Assembly (NCBI RefSeq): GCF_900106675.1
Contig: NZ_FNOB01000019.1
Span: 1-64,000, forward strand
Length of the DNA stretch: 64,000 nt
Direction of reading: 5' to 3'
From: Allgaiera indica
GTDB lineage: Bacteria; Pseudomonadota; Alphaproteobacteria; Rhodobacterales; Rhodobacteraceae
The translations under genes were made by a program, and so were the position numbers. This document shows positions 44,110-51,324 of the stretch, one piece after another. The notes beneath the pieces are model-generated. The model worked only from the letters and a program-made list of their open reading frames with translations. It was not told the origin of the DNA and did not search any database. Numbering within the stretch: position 1 is the first letter of the stretch; every line of letters starts with the position of its first letter.

Positions 44110-44870
44110 ATGAAAAACACGGTCATGGGACCGGACACCAGCCCCGATACGCGAAGCATACGGTCCAGCTCACGGCCGAACGCGGGAGAAGCGCCTTTCG
44201 CGATTCACGAGATCTTCTATTCCCGTACGGATCCGCGCGGCGTGATCCAGTCGGGCAACGACGTGTTTCAGCGGGTTGCGGACTATCCCTGGGACCGGCT
44301 GATCGGCGCGCCGCACAAGGTGATCCGTCACCCCGACATGCCGCGCGCGGTGTTTTGGCTGCTGTGGCAGACCATTCAGCAAGGCCGCCCGATCGGCGCC
44401 TATGTGAAGAACCGCCATCCGACGGGCTGCATTACTGGGTCTTCGCCGCCATGACGCCGATCGAGGGCGGCTACCTCTCGATCCGGATCAAGCCCAGCTC
44501 CAAGCTGTTTGCCACCGTGACGGAGGAATTGGCCGCCATCCGCGAGGCCGAAAACGCGCAGGATCCTACCCCCGAGGATAGCGCAACTCGCTTGCTCGGG
44601 CGGCTGAAGGCGCTCGGCTTCGACGATTGCGATGGCTTCATGTCCCACGCCCTGGCCGAGGAGCTGACCGCGCGCGACACGGCGATGGGGCTTGCCGGCG
44701 ATCCGGTGCTGGCGGCGATCCGCATGATCGAGGAGGCCCTGGCCCGCATCCATGGCGAGATCATCACCCTGTTCGACAGCTTCGTGACGATCCGGCTTAT
44801 GCCGACCAACATGCGCATCGCCGCTTCGCGGCTGGAACCGGCGGGCGGGCCGATCACCGCGATCTCCTAG
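44110..44870 (+). pseudogene. PAS-domain sensor protein, frameshifted
   Basis: The first frame (ATG 44110, GGGCAGGA upstream) encodes a PAS domain: HEIFYSRTDPRGVIQSGNDV, PWDRLIGAPHKVIRHPDMPR and IGAYVKNRHP, then runs into a stop at 44452-44454. The other frame continues the same fold from about 44421 as DGLHYWVFAAMTPIEGGYLS, then an alpha-helical C-terminus to 44870. A single missing base near 44416-44421 would join the two parts into about 253 aa. It resembles aerotaxis-receptor-type PAS proteins without a chemotaxis signalling domain. Either the gene is broken or the base call is wrong. Confidence 0.75.
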
Positions 44871-45000
44871 AATTTCCGCCTGATGGCGACCGAGGCCGCC
44901 AACTCGTTTCCTTCCATGTCGACACCGAAGGGCGGCTTGAACGGATCTCGGATCAGCCGGCGTGGGCAACCGACCCCGGGCGCATTGGCGGCAGAGCGCC

Positions 45001-45954
45001 TCAGACGGGCGTCGGAAGAGGCGCCCCGCGTGCGAAGGCTTTAAGGTTGTCCACCGCGACCATTCCCATCGCGGTGCGGACCTCCAGCGCGGCGGTGCCC
45101 AGGTGCGGAAGCAACGTAACGCAGTCAAGATCGCGCAGCGCCTGCGGCACGTCGGGCTCATTCTCGTATACGTCGAGACCGGCGCCGGCGATCTGCCCGG
45201 ACTGCAGCGCGCCGATCAGCGCCTGTTCGTCGATAACGTCACCGCGGGAGATGTTCACCAGATGCGCCGTGGGCTTCATTGCGGCAAGTGCGGCGGCGTC
45301 GATCAGGTGGCGGGTGCCCGCACCCCCGGGCACCGCGATCACCACCACATCGGCGGCGGCCATCACCTCGGCCAGGGTGGCAAGCTGGTGCGCGGGCACG
45401 CCGGGATCGGCCACCTGCGAACGGTTGAAGAACACCACGCCCATACCAAAGCCATGGTGCGCGCGCTTTGCGATTGCCTGGCCGATGCGGCCCATCCCGA
45501 CGATGCCCAGGGTCTTGCCGGTGACGTGAAGGCCCAGCATCTCGGTCGGGTACCAGCCCTGCCAGCGGCCCGCGCGCACCAGACGGTCACCTTCCGCCGC
45601 GCGGCGGGCGGACATCAGCATCAGGGTCATGGCGATATCGGCAGTGGCATCGGTCACGGCGCCGGGCGTGTTGGTCACGGCAATGCCGGCGGCCTTCGCC
45701 GCAGCCACGTCGATATGGTTGTACCCCACGCCGAAGTTCGCCAGCAGCCTGGCGCGCGGGGCCGGCACCGCGGCGAAGGCGGCGGCATCGAAGCGATCGC
45801 CCAGGGTCGGCAGGACACAGTCGTAGTCGCGCAGCGCCGCGTGGATCTCGTCGCGGTCGAGGGGGCGGACATCGTCTCGCAGGGTGACGTCGAACTCGGG
45901 GGCAAGCGCTTCGAGCACCGGATCGGGCAGGCGGCGCGTGATCAGCAGTTTCAT
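45001..45954 (-). CDS. D-isomer-specific 2-hydroxyacid dehydrogenase (glyoxylate/hydroxypyruvate reductase type)
   Basis: 317 aa from the ATG at 45952-45954. The NAD(P) motif is G153-x-G155-x2-G158 (GMGRIG). The catalytic triad positions R237 (ISRGD), E266 (ENEP) and H284 (LPHLG) are all present. The N-terminal lid contains ANFGVGYNHIDV. It reduces glyoxylate or hydroxypyruvate, or a related 2-oxoacid. The ATG overlaps the csaA stop by one base (TGATG), so translation is coupled. Confidence 0.88.
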   Translation of the reverse strand: MKLLITRRLPDPVLEALAPEFDVTLRDDVRPLDRDEIHAALRDYDCVLPTLGDRFDAAAFAAVPAPRARLLANFGVGYNHIDVAAAKAAGIAVTNTPGAVTDATADIAMTLMLMSARRAAEGDRLVRAGRWQGWYPTEMLGLHVTGKTLGIVGMGRIGQAIAKRAHHGFGMGVVFFNRSQVADPGVPAHQLATLAEVMAAADVVVIAVPGGAGTRHLIDAAALAAMKPTAHLVNISRGDVIDEQALIGALQSGQIAGAGLDVYENEPDVPQALRDLDCVTLLPHLGTAALEVRTAMGMVAVDNLKAFARGAPLPTPV

Positions 45955-46289
45955 CAATAAAGCCTCCCGCCCAGCGGCACGTCCTGGTCGGGCGCAAGCA
46001 GCACGACCTCGTTTTCGGCGTCGGGCACGCCCAGCACCAGAACCTCGGACATCACCGGGCCGATCTGGCGCGGGGGGAAGTTGACCACCGCCAGCACCTG
46101 GCGGCCGATCAGCGCCTCCGGCGTGTAATGCCGGGTGATCTGGGCCGAGCTTTTCTTCACGCCAAGTTCCGGCCCCAGATCGACCCACAGCTTTATGGCG
46201 GGCTTTCGCGCCTCGGGGAAGGGTTCGGCCTGCACGATGCGGCCGACACGGATATCCACCTTCAGGAAATCATCGAAGGTAATCGTCAT
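45954..46289 (-). CDS. csaA: CsaA-like tRNA-binding protein
   Basis: 111 aa single OB-fold tRNA-binding domain: VDIRVGRIVQAEPFPEARKPAIKL, then SSAQITRHYTPEALIGRQVLAVVNFPPRQIG. It is homologous to the C-terminal domain of MetRS and to CsaA, reported to have chaperone-like activity. It overlaps proC upstream and the dehydrogenase downstream, forming a tight three-gene minus-strand operon. Confidence 0.88.
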   Translation of the reverse strand: MTITFDDFLKVDIRVGRIVQAEPFPEARKPAIKLWVDLGPELGVKKSSAQITRHYTPEALIGRQVLAVVNFPPRQIGPVMSEVLVLGVPDAENEVVLLAPDQDVPLGGRLY

Positions 46290-47110
46290 TTGCCAAGCTC
46301 CCGTCCGCGATCCGCCGCCGCCTTCACCGCCCGTTTCAGAAGCGGCGGGAAACCGGTTGCCTCATCCATCAACACCGCCAGTGCCGCCGCGGTCGTGCCG
46401 CCCGGAGATGTCACGTTGACGCGCAGCTGTGCCGGGTCTTCCGCCGCCTCCATCGCCAGCGCGCCGGCGCCCGCGACGGTGGCGCGGGCCAGTGTCATCG
46501 CCAGATCCGGCGGCAGGCCTTCGGCCGCGCCGGCGGCGGCCAATGTCTCGATCAGATGAAACACATAGGCGGGACCAGAGCCCGAGACGGCGGTGACCGC
46601 ATCCATCTGATGCTCGCCCTCCAGCCGCACGGTCTGGCCCACGGCGGAAAGCAGCGTCTCGGCCAGGTCCATATCGGCGGCCGAGGCGCAGGCGTTTCCG
46701 GTCAGCGCCGTGATGCCGCGACCGATCGCGGCGGGGGTGTTGGGCATGGCGCGGATCACCGGGGTATCGACGCCGAAGACGGATTCGTAATGCGCGATCG
46801 TGGTGCCCGCGGCGACCGACAGGAACAGCGTGCCACCGCCACCCAGCGGGGCAAGCGCAGGCAACGCGGTCTCCATCATCTGCGGCTTGACCGCGATCAG
46901 CACGATTGCCGGATCCTTCGGCAGTTCGTCGTTCAGATGCAGACCCGTGCCCACCAACCCTTGCAGCCAGTCGGACGGACGCGGGTCGATCACCCAGACC
47001 GCGCCCGGCGCCAGCCCTCGTTCCAGCCAGCCCGCCAGCATCGCCGAACCCATCTTGCCGCAGCCCAGCAATACCAGCCCGCGCGCCGCCACCAGTTCCA
47101 GTCCGTTCAT
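46286..47110 (-). CDS. proC: Pyrroline-5-carboxylate reductase
   Basis: 274 aa from the ATG at 47108-47110 (GGAGGG upstream). The Rossmann motif is LLGCGKMGSAM. RAMPNTPAAIGRGITAL and the C-terminal DAVTAVSGSGPAYVFHLIE and VTSPGGTTAAAL are the ProC signatures. It reduces 1-pyrroline-5-carboxylate to proline. The frame is open to 47404, but the conserved region starts here. Confidence 0.92.
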   Translation of the reverse strand: MNGLELVAARGLVLLGCGKMGSAMLAGWLERGLAPGAVWVIDPRPSDWLQGLVGTGLHLNDELPKDPAIVLIAVKPQMMETALPALAPLGGGGTLFLSVAAGTTIAHYESVFGVDTPVIRAMPNTPAAIGRGITALTGNACASAADMDLAETLLSAVGQTVRLEGEHQMDAVTAVSGSGPAYVFHLIETLAAAGAAEGLPPDLAMTLARATVAGAGALAMEAAEDPAQLRVNVTSPGGTTAAALAVLMDEATGFPPLLKRAVKAAADRGRELGK

Positions 47111-47271
47111 CCCGCCCTCCGTTGCGGCGCGGAGACTAGTGCGCATCTGCGAAAGGCGGAAGAGGTGGCGCGGAAAAAGTCTTGTGGGGGCATGCCCGCC
47201 CGTATCCAAGCGCGCCTTCGCGGCCCCTGAGCCAGGGTCGATGTTCGGCAGGGGCGGGCTGGTATGGTCTT

Positions 47272-47301
47272 GGAAAAAAGCGCCCGCCTCGAAAGGCGGG
47301 C
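47272..47301 (-). terminator. Intrinsic terminator of ybjN
   Basis: On the minus strand, a perfect 8-bp stem (GCCCGCCT / AGGCGGGC) with a 4-base loop is followed by GCTTTTTTCC, a classic Rho-independent terminator, directly downstream of the YbjN gene stop at 47331. Confidence 0.85.
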
Positions 47302-47330
47302 AGGTCTGACCTACTGCAAGGTTTCGGTGT

Positions 47331-47834
47331 TCAGGCGTGCCCGTAGGCTTCGGCAATGGCGACTTGCATGGCGTCCGCGGGTGCCCGATCGGCCCAGGCG
47401 ACAAGCTGGAAGGCCGGATAGAAGCGCTCGGCCGTGCCGACGGCGACCGCGATCAGCCGGTCGATCTGTTCCGGCGACGCGATCTGCCCGCCCGCCAGCA
47501 CCAGGCCGTAGCGCCAGACCATCAGGCGCTGCTCTTCCCAGAAGGTGAAGGCGCCGGCCCAACAGGTATCGTTGATACGGTTCAGGGTTTCGTAGATCTC
47601 GGACATGCGCGCCTCGGGCGGGTCCATCTCGAAGGTGCAGATCAGGCGCAGCGTCTCGTCCATCGGCGACCAGGCGAGGGTGATCGAGTAGCTGCGCCAC
47701 TGCGCCTCGACCTGCATCGTGATCTGGTCGTCGGTGATGCGGTCGAAATCCCAGTCACGATATTCGGCAAGCGTTTCAACGATGTCGATTGGGTGGAGTT
47801 CGTCACTGAGCACGAATTCTTCTGAAACTGACAT
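47331..47834 (-). CDS. YbjN-domain protein
   Basis: 167 aa. It is a single YbjN domain (DUF1790): HPIDIVETLAEYRDWDFDRI, AQWRSYSITLAWSPMDETLR, then LNRINDTCWAGAFTFWEEQR. Homologues are called bacterial sensory transduction regulators, but their mechanism is unclear. It is monocistronic with an intrinsic terminator behind it. It is the last host gene before the phage segment. Confidence 0.87.
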   Translation of the reverse strand: MSVSEEFVLSDELHPIDIVETLAEYRDWDFDRITDDQITMQVEAQWRSYSITLAWSPMDETLRLICTFEMDPPEARMSEIYETLNRINDTCWAGAFTFWEEQRLMVWRYGLVLAGGQIASPEQIDRLIAVAVGTAERFYPAFQLVAWADRAPADAMQVAIAEAYGHA

Positions 47835-48136
47835 GGCCCGGCCTCTCGAAATCTATCCCCCTGCAGGGGAACCCCAACAAAACCATGGGCGCCCTACAAG
47901 GAGCGGCGTTTGTTTGCGTCCGTCCTTACTATATATGGTGTATGTGGCGAGGGGTTCTGTAAAGCACTATTTCCGAAAATATCTGTGGAAAACCGTGTAT
48001 TTTTTGTAGCTCGCCACCGATTTCGGCAGAGTTTGACACGCAAACCTGCAGCACAGCGGTTTTCGATGGCAAAGGCGTAAACAGGGCGTTCAATGTGGCG
48101 TTACCGCCTGCTCGATGGGTGCCATGCGCGATGCCG
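47835..48136. other. Host-phage boundary spacer
   Basis: This spacer holds the ybjN promoter side and the left limit of the phage-like segment. An 8-bp inverted repeat GTGGCGAG (47944-47951) and CTCGCCAC (48010-48017) flanks about 58 bp that is only about one-third GC. GGCGT(A/T) occurs three times at 11-12 bp spacing (48074, 48085, 48097). No gene is seen. The exact phage end cannot be fixed. Confidence 0.4.
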
Positions 48137-48454
48137 CTACCACGGCACACCGGAAGCGGTCACAGGTGCGGCCTTGTCGGCCAGCTCCTGCGTCAGCGCC
48201 GCCTCGTGGGCCGCAACGGTGTCCGCGCCGATCTGATTCTTGGCCCAGGTCACCGCGAGGTCGGCGGTGATGCTGGCATAGGCCACGAAGGTCTTGTCGG
48301 TCGGGGCTTTGGGCGGAAGCTCGACGGTGCCATAGCGGGTCGCGGTATTGGTGCCATCGGTCGCGTTGGCCCGCCAGCTCAGCACCGTGACCATGCCATC
48401 GGATGTGTCGCGGACCATGTTCTCGACGAGCCAGGTGATGACGGGCGCGGTCAT
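48137..48454 (-). CDS. Phage protein of unknown function, 105 aa
   Basis: 105 aa following the tail fibre and the 96-aa protein. It begins MTAPVITWLVENMVRDTSDGM and is rich in Thr/Ala. The region VLSWRANATDG...TATRYGTVELPPKAP looks beta-rich and the end AAHEAALTQELADK looks helical. Such proteins occur at the tail-fibre end of many proteobacterial prophages, where their role is unknown. It starts within the last codons of the preceding gene (4-bp overlap). Confidence 0.7.
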   Translation of the reverse strand: MTAPVITWLVENMVRDTSDGMVTVLSWRANATDGTNTATRYGTVELPPKAPTDKTFVAYASITADLAVTWAKNQIGADTVAAHEAALTQELADKAAPVTASGVPW

Positions 48455-48741
48455 TTCGCATCCCCCTGGCTGATGCCGAGCGACCCGGCCAACTGCTGCC
48501 CGGCCACTTGGCGGGCGATACTGAACTGATCCAGCTCCATGCGGGTGCGCGCGATCTTCTCGTCGAGATCCATTGCCATGCGGAACAGGTACTGCTGATC
48601 CGGCGTCAGGTTCTCGAAGACCACCTCGCGGCCTTCGATCATGACCTTGGTCTGCTGGCGCGTCGGGATCGGCGCCACGGCCTCGGTCTTCTTCGCGCGC
48701 GGCGGTGCGGCCTTCTTCGCCGCTGCGGTGGCTCTTGCCAT
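48451..48741 (-). CDS. Small phage protein, 96 aa
   Basis: 96 aa from the ATG at 48739-48741. An Ala/Lys-rich N-terminus (about 1-20) is followed by MIEGREVVFENLTPDQQYLF and a helical region (KIARTRMELDQFSIARQ) that may form a coiled coil. Not recognised as a known family. It sits between the tail fibre gene and the 105-aa gene, overlapping the latter, so it is part of the phage operon. A fibre chaperone or assembly role is conceivable but unproven. Confidence 0.65.
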   Translation of the reverse strand: MARATAAAKKAAPPRAKKTEAVAPIPTRQQTKVMIEGREVVFENLTPDQQYLFRMAMDLDEKIARTRMELDQFSIARQVAGQQLAGSLGISQGDAK

Positions 48742-48760
48742 GGTTCTCGTTCTCCTTTGG

Positions 48761-50782
48761 TTAAGCGGGTTCCAGTGCGGCCACTCGCTTGCGTAGCGAC
48801 TGGATTTCCTTAGTGAGAATCGGGACGATCTTCGAATAATCGACACCGAGCATCTCATGCGCGGCGGCGGGACGGGTTACCGCCTCCGGCACGATCTGAC
48901 GCAGTTCCTGCGCGATGAAGCCAAACCGGTGATAGGAGTTGTCGGCCTTCATCCTGAACTGACGCACCCTGATCATATCGATCAGCTTGCCAGGCTGCGT
49001 CGCATCAATGATGTCGGACTTCGCGCGAGCATCGGAGGTGGTCGCGAAGGTTGTCGTCGTGCCGTCGGTGGAGATGCCGCCAACAACTGCACCATTGACA
49101 TAGAACTGCTGGAAGGAGCCGCTGGTGTAGCCCGTCGCCTTACTCAGATACACGCAGCTGTCGTCGTTGCGCTGAGCCAAAAGGGTACCCTGCGGCGCGA
49201 GTGCAAATCCGGTATTGACCGAGGTGCCGGTGTTCATGCCCGTGGTCGAAGTAGCCCCTACAAGCAGGTTTCCGCTGCCGTCCAGTGTCATCGCCTGGGT
49301 GAAGCTGACAGCGGCACCGACTGTCCCCGTGGGCGCAATGTACCAGCGGTGCGATCCTGAAATCTGGTTATACCTCGTGACGGGGCTGGCGACAGCATAC
49401 AGCCATCCAGTGGCCGAGTAATATGTGCCGTAGGTGACGTTGAGCCCCTGCGCGGACCCAGCTGCAAATCCGTAACCGGGTGCGATCTCGAGACAGCCAG
49501 TCCCACTATCCCAAGCGCTCGGCACGACGCCGAGGCCAAGGTTGCCGGCGGAGTCTACGCGAAGACGCTCGACATTGCCGTTCGCGGCATTGCTACGTAA
49601 AACGATGGTCCTACCAGACAAAACAACGCCGCCACCAGATCCGTTGCCTGCAATCTCGATGTCATTTACCGTACCGGCAATGGTGAGCGAAATCTGCTTG
49701 ATAGTCGGAAGTCCCCCCTCGGCCGCAGTGACGGTTTTCCCGAGAGTAATGACATTGTCAGCCGAGACTGTTCCGTCACCAAGCTGCAATCGTGACGTTG
49801 GGCTTGCCGTCCCGATCCCGACGCGGCCGGCACTGGTGATCCGCATCCGCTCTGCCCCGGAGGTGTAGAATGCAGTCGTGGTATTTGAACTTGAAGCCGA
49901 AATAATAGTCGTGGTCGTCCCGGCGTCGATAGGCCCAATATATGCGACATCCGAAGCGTTTATGCCGACTAGGCGTACGGCGCTACCGGCGAAGTTTCGG
50001 CCGTAAAGATACTGCCCGTTCTGAAGCTGCATATTGCCCGCAATCTCCAGAGCCTGCGAAGGACTAGTTGTTCCGATCCCGATATTGCCCGAGGCATCCT
50101 TGTAGACCTGCCCCGCACCGATGTTGATCACGCCAGTGCCGCCGGTCAGTGTGCCGGTGTAATTGATGTCGCCGGTCGTCGTCGGGCTGGGGGTGTAGAC
50201 CACCTGCCAGGTTGTGCCGTTCCAAGTCCGTTGCTCGTTGAGCGCGGTATTCCAGTAGATGTCGCCGGTCTGCAGGGCGGACCCATCTGGGCGGGTCGCC
50301 GGGTCGGCAACGAGGGCGCCCATGTAGGCGGCGGCGAACTTGTAGAGGGCATTCCCGCTCTGGACGTTGGCGCCAGCCGCGATGTTGCCGGCAGCGTTCG
50401 GCATATCTTGGAAGATCAGCGGATTGCCGCTCTGGCCGGGGAGGCCCGTGGAGGTGGAGGCCACCTGCGTCTGGCTTTGCTGAACCACGACCTGAATGCT
50501 GTCGGTGCTGACGACATAGGTGCCGTCGTCGAACTGCACGTCGAAGAGCATCTGCTGTGATCCGGTAACCGGCCAAATCGCCGTTGCGGCCGGTGTCGCG
50601 GACAGGGTGAACTTCCCGTTGGCTGCGTCGGTAACCGTTGCGGTCAGCGTGTCACTGAAAGTGAGCACGGAAATCGTCGAGTTGATCGCCACGCCCGTCA
50701 ATGGTTTCGGGTTCCCATCGGGATCGAGGCGCTGGCAGTAGACGGCGAAGGTGTCGCCCCGTTTCATGGTGATCTTGGTCAT
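48761..50782 (-). CDS. Phage tail fibre with C-terminal S74 chaperone domain
   Basis: 673 aa. The N-terminal region (about 1-110) resembles a tail-attached baseplate or BppU-like domain (MTKITMKRGDTFAVYCQRLD). The middle has trimeric-fibre-type short repeats, for example GNIGIGTTSPSQALEIAG and GRVGIGTASPTSRLQLGDG. The C-terminus is an intramolecular chaperone with the S-D-x-R-x-K motif in TTSDARAKSDI, followed by YHRFGFIAQELRQIVPEAV, the peptidase-S74 signature that self-cleaves after trimer folding. It starts with an ATGA overlap with the preceding gene. It probably determines host attachment. Confidence 0.85.
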   Translation of the reverse strand: MTKITMKRGDTFAVYCQRLDPDGNPKPLTGVAINSTISVLTFSDTLTATVTDAANGKFTLSATPAATAIWPVTGSQQMLFDVQFDDGTYVVSTDSIQVVVQQSQTQVASTSTGLPGQSGNPLIFQDMPNAAGNIAAGANVQSGNALYKFAAAYMGALVADPATRPDGSALQTGDIYWNTALNEQRTWNGTTWQVVYTPSPTTTGDINYTGTLTGGTGVINIGAGQVYKDASGNIGIGTTSPSQALEIAGNMQLQNGQYLYGRNFAGSAVRLVGINASDVAYIGPIDAGTTTTIISASSSNTTTAFYTSGAERMRITSAGRVGIGTASPTSRLQLGDGTVSADNVITLGKTVTAAEGGLPTIKQISLTIAGTVNDIEIAGNGSGGGVVLSGRTIVLRSNAANGNVERLRVDSAGNLGLGVVPSAWDSGTGCLEIAPGYGFAAGSAQGLNVTYGTYYSATGWLYAVASPVTRYNQISGSHRWYIAPTGTVGAAVSFTQAMTLDGSGNLLVGATSTTGMNTGTSVNTGFALAPQGTLLAQRNDDSCVYLSKATGYTSGSFQQFYVNGAVVGGISTDGTTTTFATTSDARAKSDIIDATQPGKLIDMIRVRQFRMKADNSYHRFGFIAQELRQIVPEAVTRPAAAHEMLGVDYSKIVPILTKEIQSLRKRVAALEPA

Positions 50783-51324
50783 TGATCGGCCTCCGCGTGA
50801 TCGGTCGAGGGTGTGGTCCAGTTGGTCACGCCGCGATCGGCGTTCGATTTTTCAAGGTGACGGTGGCAGGCGGTGATCCATGCGAGCTGGTCGCGACATA
50901 CCGCCTGAACTTGCGTCGGTGAGTGGCGCCGCAAGGTCCGGTTTCCGGCGGTGTCCGTGCAGGGCAGATCCATGCTCATTTCGAGCGTCAGCGCGGTGAG
51001 GCGCGTGAGCTGATCCGACTCGCGGTTCCGATAGAAATGCGCCGCGCCGAGTGCCGAGGAATAGAAGCCGGCACGGATCGCCTGCCCGCACGCGCGCGAC
51101 ATGTCGCCAGTCAGCTGCCGGGTGGCGCGCGTCGCGGCATCACCTGCCAGGCGCGCGCATGCCACCACCTTGCCCTTTTCGACACGATCTCGCAGGGGGT
51201 CTGCCGTGCCTTCAATCGCGGCTTCGCCGGGCCGGATCTGCAGGTTGACGGCCTTCTCGTTGACGAAGCGAAACATGCCGCGGATGGCGCCCGTCTTCTT
51301 GTGATAGATCACCCAAGGCTTCAT
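50779..51324 (-). CDS. Phage protein, DUF4376-like
   Basis: 181 aa. It begins MKPWVIYHKKTGAIRGMFRF. The C-terminal half has GFYSSALGAAHFYRNRESDQ, followed by DQLAWITACHRHLEK, the pattern of DUF4376 tail-associated proteins. It lies between hub and fibre and overlaps both genes by four bases (ATGA), as for coupled phage structural genes. The role in virion or fibre assembly is unproven. Confidence 0.68.
   Translation of the reverse strand: MKPWVIYHKKTGAIRGMFRFVNEKAVNLQIRPGEAAIEGTADPLRDRVEKGKVVACARLAGDAATRATRQLTGDMSRACGQAIRAGFYSSALGAAHFYRNRESDQLTRLTALTLEMSMDLPCTDTAGNRTLRRHSPTQVQAVCRDQLAWITACHRHLEKSNADRGVTNWTTPSTDHAEADQ

Noticed and set aside
44110-44454. Short complete 114-aa PAS protein
   Set aside because: The protein breaks in the middle of the PAS core, and the next frame continues the fold at once. 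A frameshift explains it better than a natural stop.
47929-48150. 73-aa minus ORF in the phage border
   Set aside because: It covers the AT-rich border, has no start signal and shows no coding composition. The frame appears accidental.
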